From: Echinococcus granulosus | Lineage: Eukaryota > Platyhelminthes > Cestoda > Cyclophyllidea > Taeniidae | Assembly (NCBI RefSeq): GCF_000524195.1 | Contig: NW_020170393.1 | Location: forward strand, 1-64,000 | DNA: 64,000 nt | Reading direction: 5' to 3' | Shown here: positions 61,479 to 64,000 of the stretch, in pieces | How the letters are laid out: every line of letters starts with the position of its first letter | Numbering within the stretch: the stretch's first letter is position 1 | Notes under the pieces: generated by a model | Databases searched by the model: none | Told to the model about the DNA's origin: nothing | Seen by the model: only the letters and a program-made list of their open reading frames with translations | Position numbers and translations under genes: made by a program

Positions 61479-62456
61479 TTAAATCTCACAAGTATACTTT
61501 CCAGTCATTTTGCTAATTTTCCATTCAGTAATTTTACTCGAAAAATGTGCAGAATCACCTTCTATCGGTGAACGTTCAGTATCACGGGCCTGCAGTTGTC
61601 GATATTGCTCAACGGCATTGACCAATTTTTCGTACACCTCAGTCTCCTGCAGCCACTCAGAGTGCTGGCTCTTTTCGTGCATTTGACGACGAAGCTTCGA
61701 TCTCTCGGTGAGCCGTTCCACCTCCTTTGCGAGGGCAAAAGTCACTGGAGGACATTTTTTGGCTACTTTGCATTGTCGTGCCCTCACCCCCATAAGCTTG
61801 GCGGCAAGTCTCAACCTCGTCCGCACATGTCCCGCCACCTCCCCATGCGCCTCGGGTGATGGTTGCAAGGTGTCCGTATTTTCCTTCGTTAAAGAAATGG
61901 CTCTCTCTTTGGGACCTCCTTCCTCTACCAAAGCATTGAAATTGCTCTCATTTGGCATTCGACGAGGCCTAGTAGACCGATCAACGCTCTCATCCACTTC
62001 ACTTCCCTCTGGGTCTGTACACAAGCCATCTTTCTCTCCAAATTTGGCTGGGGTAAAAATCTTTTCTAGATTATTTGGGTCTCGATTTATCACATCACAA
62101 AATCTTATAGATGACATATTTGTGTTCCCCGTAAATGCATCAATGAGTTCCTCATTTTCCATCTCGACCTTACAAGTAGCTGGACCATAGCTACAGATGT
62201 CTACACCTGCATTGTGTATATCGGCACCATCCGAATAAGTCGACTCCCGTCCATCATTTGGATCGGCTTCTACGGATTTATCATTACGGTATCCATTGTT
62301 GAGATGGTACTGCAATGAGTTAACATCATGGAGATTCCCGGTGATGTTCTCAAGAATATCTCGAACCTTGAGACCCCCAAAAAAATCATCATCTGCGTCA
62401 ATAAGGTGGGGAAGAAGAGCGTCCAATACCTGACTGACTGATTTATTTGATTGCAT
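61479..62456 (-). CDS. Unrecognised protein exon, probable gene start
   Basis: 325-codon open frame beginning with ATG at 62456 (MQSNKSVSQVLDALLPHLID). The middle is acidic, polar and probably disordered. The C-terminal part is basic and coiled-coil-like (AKEVERLTERSKLRRQM, then ETEVYEKLVNAVEQYRQLQA). A GTATAC donor near 61491 could end the exon in phase 2, which does not fit a direct join to the phase-0 exon at 61114. Either a small exon in 61141-61478 is missed, or this is a separate gene. No AATAAA was found on the minus strand in that interval, which favours one gene. Function unknown. Confidence 0.6.
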   Translation of the reverse strand: MQSNKSVSQVLDALLPHLIDADDDFFGGLKVRDILENITGNLHDVNSLQYHLNNGYRNDKSVEADPNDGRESTYSDGADIHNAGVDICSYGPATCKVEMENEELIDAFTGNTNMSSIRFCDVINRDPNNLEKIFTPAKFGEKDGLCTDPEGSEVDESVDRSTRPRRMPNESNFNALVEEGGPKERAISLTKENTDTLQPSPEAHGEVAGHVRTRLRLAAKLMGVRARQCKVAKKCPPVTFALAKEVERLTERSKLRRQMHEKSQHSEWLQETEVYEKLVNAVEQYRQLQARDTERSPIEGDSAHFSSKITEWKISKMTGKYTCEI

Positions 62457-63239
62457 TTATTCATTCACTCCTTATGCCAGAGGGCTTGGCGTGAACTGTT
62501 TTACAAACACGCGAATTTATTGATCACTTGGTGCAAACGTAGATTATAAGATAAAATGAAGTAATACAAAAGAGCAAATCTAGTACATGCTCAATTATGC
62601 ATGAAGCAAATTGGCTTTTGTGAAAAAATTATCAGGATGCAACCAAGTAACACAATAAATATATAGATGTAATATGGTTCATTCACTAAGAGGTCATATT
62701 TTTGCACCATTTTGGACATCATCTGAAGTATAAATACGTTTTTAGAGTTACCATTTTTGGTGCCACTGCAAAAGCATTCCCAAGGCAGTCATTATGATTA
62801 TCAAGGATTTCCAAATCCAAAATCAAAGTCAAAAGCGTCGTAGATTGCAGGTTTAACAAGTTGTGGACAAACATTTATGGTAATTTGTTATAAAATCCTA
62901 CATCGGACTCAAAGCTCCACCCTTCTTAAAAATGAGGCAAATTAAGATCTGCACCCCTTAGTATCTACCTACTACTTTTTCATAAGGCACCGTGGCTTAG
63001 AAAAATTGGTTATGAAAAGGGAATCGAACCGGTAAAGTGTTAGAATTTGTTTTAAGATACACTTTATTAGTGATTGGCACCAGTTCCCTTTCCAAGGAAA
63101 CCTTAACGATAATGTGTATGTTCTCGCAGAAATTCTTGCTTGAAAAATTTGTTCCTTTAATTTAACTGACAATTAAAATGCACCTTGTTTTAATCACCTG
63201 CCCGGTGGTGCCTAATTAGAAAAACTTCGTGGATTCAGA
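62457..63239. other. Intergenic region between divergent genes
   Basis: About 780 nt between the 5' ends of the unknown minus-strand gene and the eIF3e gene, so a probable shared promoter region. It is AT-rich, with no coding exon and no clear TATA box. Its last bases (GGATTCAG ending at 63238) are a splice-acceptor-like sequence one nucleotide before the eIF3e ATG. Confidence 0.5.
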
Positions 63240-64000
63240 ATGGCCAAGTATGATCTTACTAAGACGATAAGTCGGTATCTAGACCGACACCTTGTAGTCC
63301 CTCTGCTCGAGTATCTTTCAGTCAAATCGGTTTGTTTTCAGGGCTTTGTTATGCCATTTTAAAAGATATACGATGGTGACTCTATTTTGCGAAGTAAACT
63401 TGACCTCTTAATGGAAACCTCAATGGTGGACTTTACTTGTCTCACATACAAACTACTTCACAATGTTGATGATGTACCAGAGGGTAATAGTGCTCTGAAT
63501 ATCAGAGTTTCTAGAATTAATTAAAAAGCGTCAAGATACCCTTGATCTTATTAGAGTTATGGAAGAAAAGATGGCACCAATCGACAAGATTTTCAGTACT
63601 GAAACTATGAAGGAAATGGTGCAATGCAAGGTAGCTAAAGAACTCTTTCAAAATCTGGAGGCCAAATATGGGTTTAAACCAGACATGCTTGACGACATGT
63701 TCGAGGCCGCTAGGGTATGCTCCCCTCTGCTGGTTTTACTTCATCACTTGTTTGTGTGTGTTCATTCATGGAGGTTTGATTCATTTGAGCTTACGTTTAG
63801 TTGGCAAACGTGGTATGTACGTTCTCTGCCGTAAGTAGTTGGTTAGATGCATGCTAACTAGCATCTTTATTTACTCAGGTCTTCTATGACAGTGGCCTTT
63901 ATGATACGGCTTCTGATTACCTTCGTATCATTCGTCAACTTGTAAGTTCAACAGATAAGAGGCATCTTCATGCCTGCTGGGGACGTTTGGCGGCAGAAAT
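63240..64000 (+). CDS. EIF3E: Eukaryotic translation initiation factor 3 subunit e (5' part, runs off the window)
   Basis: Exons: 63240-63329, 63366-63483, 63515-63714 and 63879 to the window end. The start [20 protein letters not shown] with [10 protein letters not shown] matches the highly conserved N terminus of animal eIF3e/INT6. Later blocks also align: SKLDLL, MVDF, FEAAR followed by [15 protein letters not shown], and [10 protein letters not shown]. The protein is a PCI-domain subunit of the eIF3 complex that helps recruit mRNA to the 40S ribosome. The first two introns are only 36 nt (63330-63365) and 31 nt (63484-63514). The PCI domain and C terminus lie beyond the window. Confidence 0.93.

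Noticed and set aside
1..64000. CRISPR array, tRNA or rRNA genes
   Set aside because: No regularly spaced identical short repeats, cloverleaf or rRNA-like blocks were seen.

Overview
The window looks like a flatworm (Platyhelminthes) genome, most likely a parasitic tapeworm or fluke. This is inferred from several things: intron-rich genes with GT-AG and some GC-AG introns; 31-36 nt micro-introns in the eIF3e gene; AG acceptors placed 1-4 nt before start codons, as in spliced-leader trans-splicing; animal protein families; and an AT-leaning non-coding background. A 100-N assembly gap lies at 12226-12325. No bacterial, CRISPR or plasmid features are visible.

Layout, left to right. (1) 906-3212, minus: a complete five-exon GH29 alpha-L-fucosidase of about 468 aa. 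(2) 4999-13728, plus: a complete 17-exon MARCHF6/TEB4/Doa10 membrane E3 ubiquitin ligase of 1014 aa. (3) 14088-15150, minus: weak evidence for small exons of an unknown gene. (4) 15540 to about 17105, minus: several exons of an unrecognised multi-exon gene. (5) 18993-19190, plus: a 65-aa UQCR11-like subunit of respiratory complex III. (6) 20733-58204, plus: one giant gene. (7) 58560-62456, minus: one or two unrecognised genes. (8) 63240 to the window end, plus: the first four exons of eIF3 subunit e.

The giant gene is the main discovery. I traced 73 exons whose phases join without a break into 17,097 nt (5,698 aa). The product starts with a signal peptide and continues with roughly 100 cysteine-rich modules of about 45 aa. 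A von Willebrand factor A domain sits late in the array. It is followed by a lysine/proline/acidic linker with three 53-aa tandem repeats, a basic RRKKR proprotein-convertase-like site, a ShK domain, a PAN/apple-like domain, a second ShK domain split by an intron, more modules, and a terminal ShK domain. Most module exons are bounded by phase-1 introns, so whole exons can be duplicated without breaking the frame. I do not recognise the module family. A giant, disulfide-rich secreted or matrix protein is the best inference.

The other genes are mostly housekeeping: glycan degradation, ER-associated degradation, respiration and translation initiation. They have no evident functional link to the giant gene. 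At least three diverged copies of a short dispersed repeat lie in introns of the giant gene.
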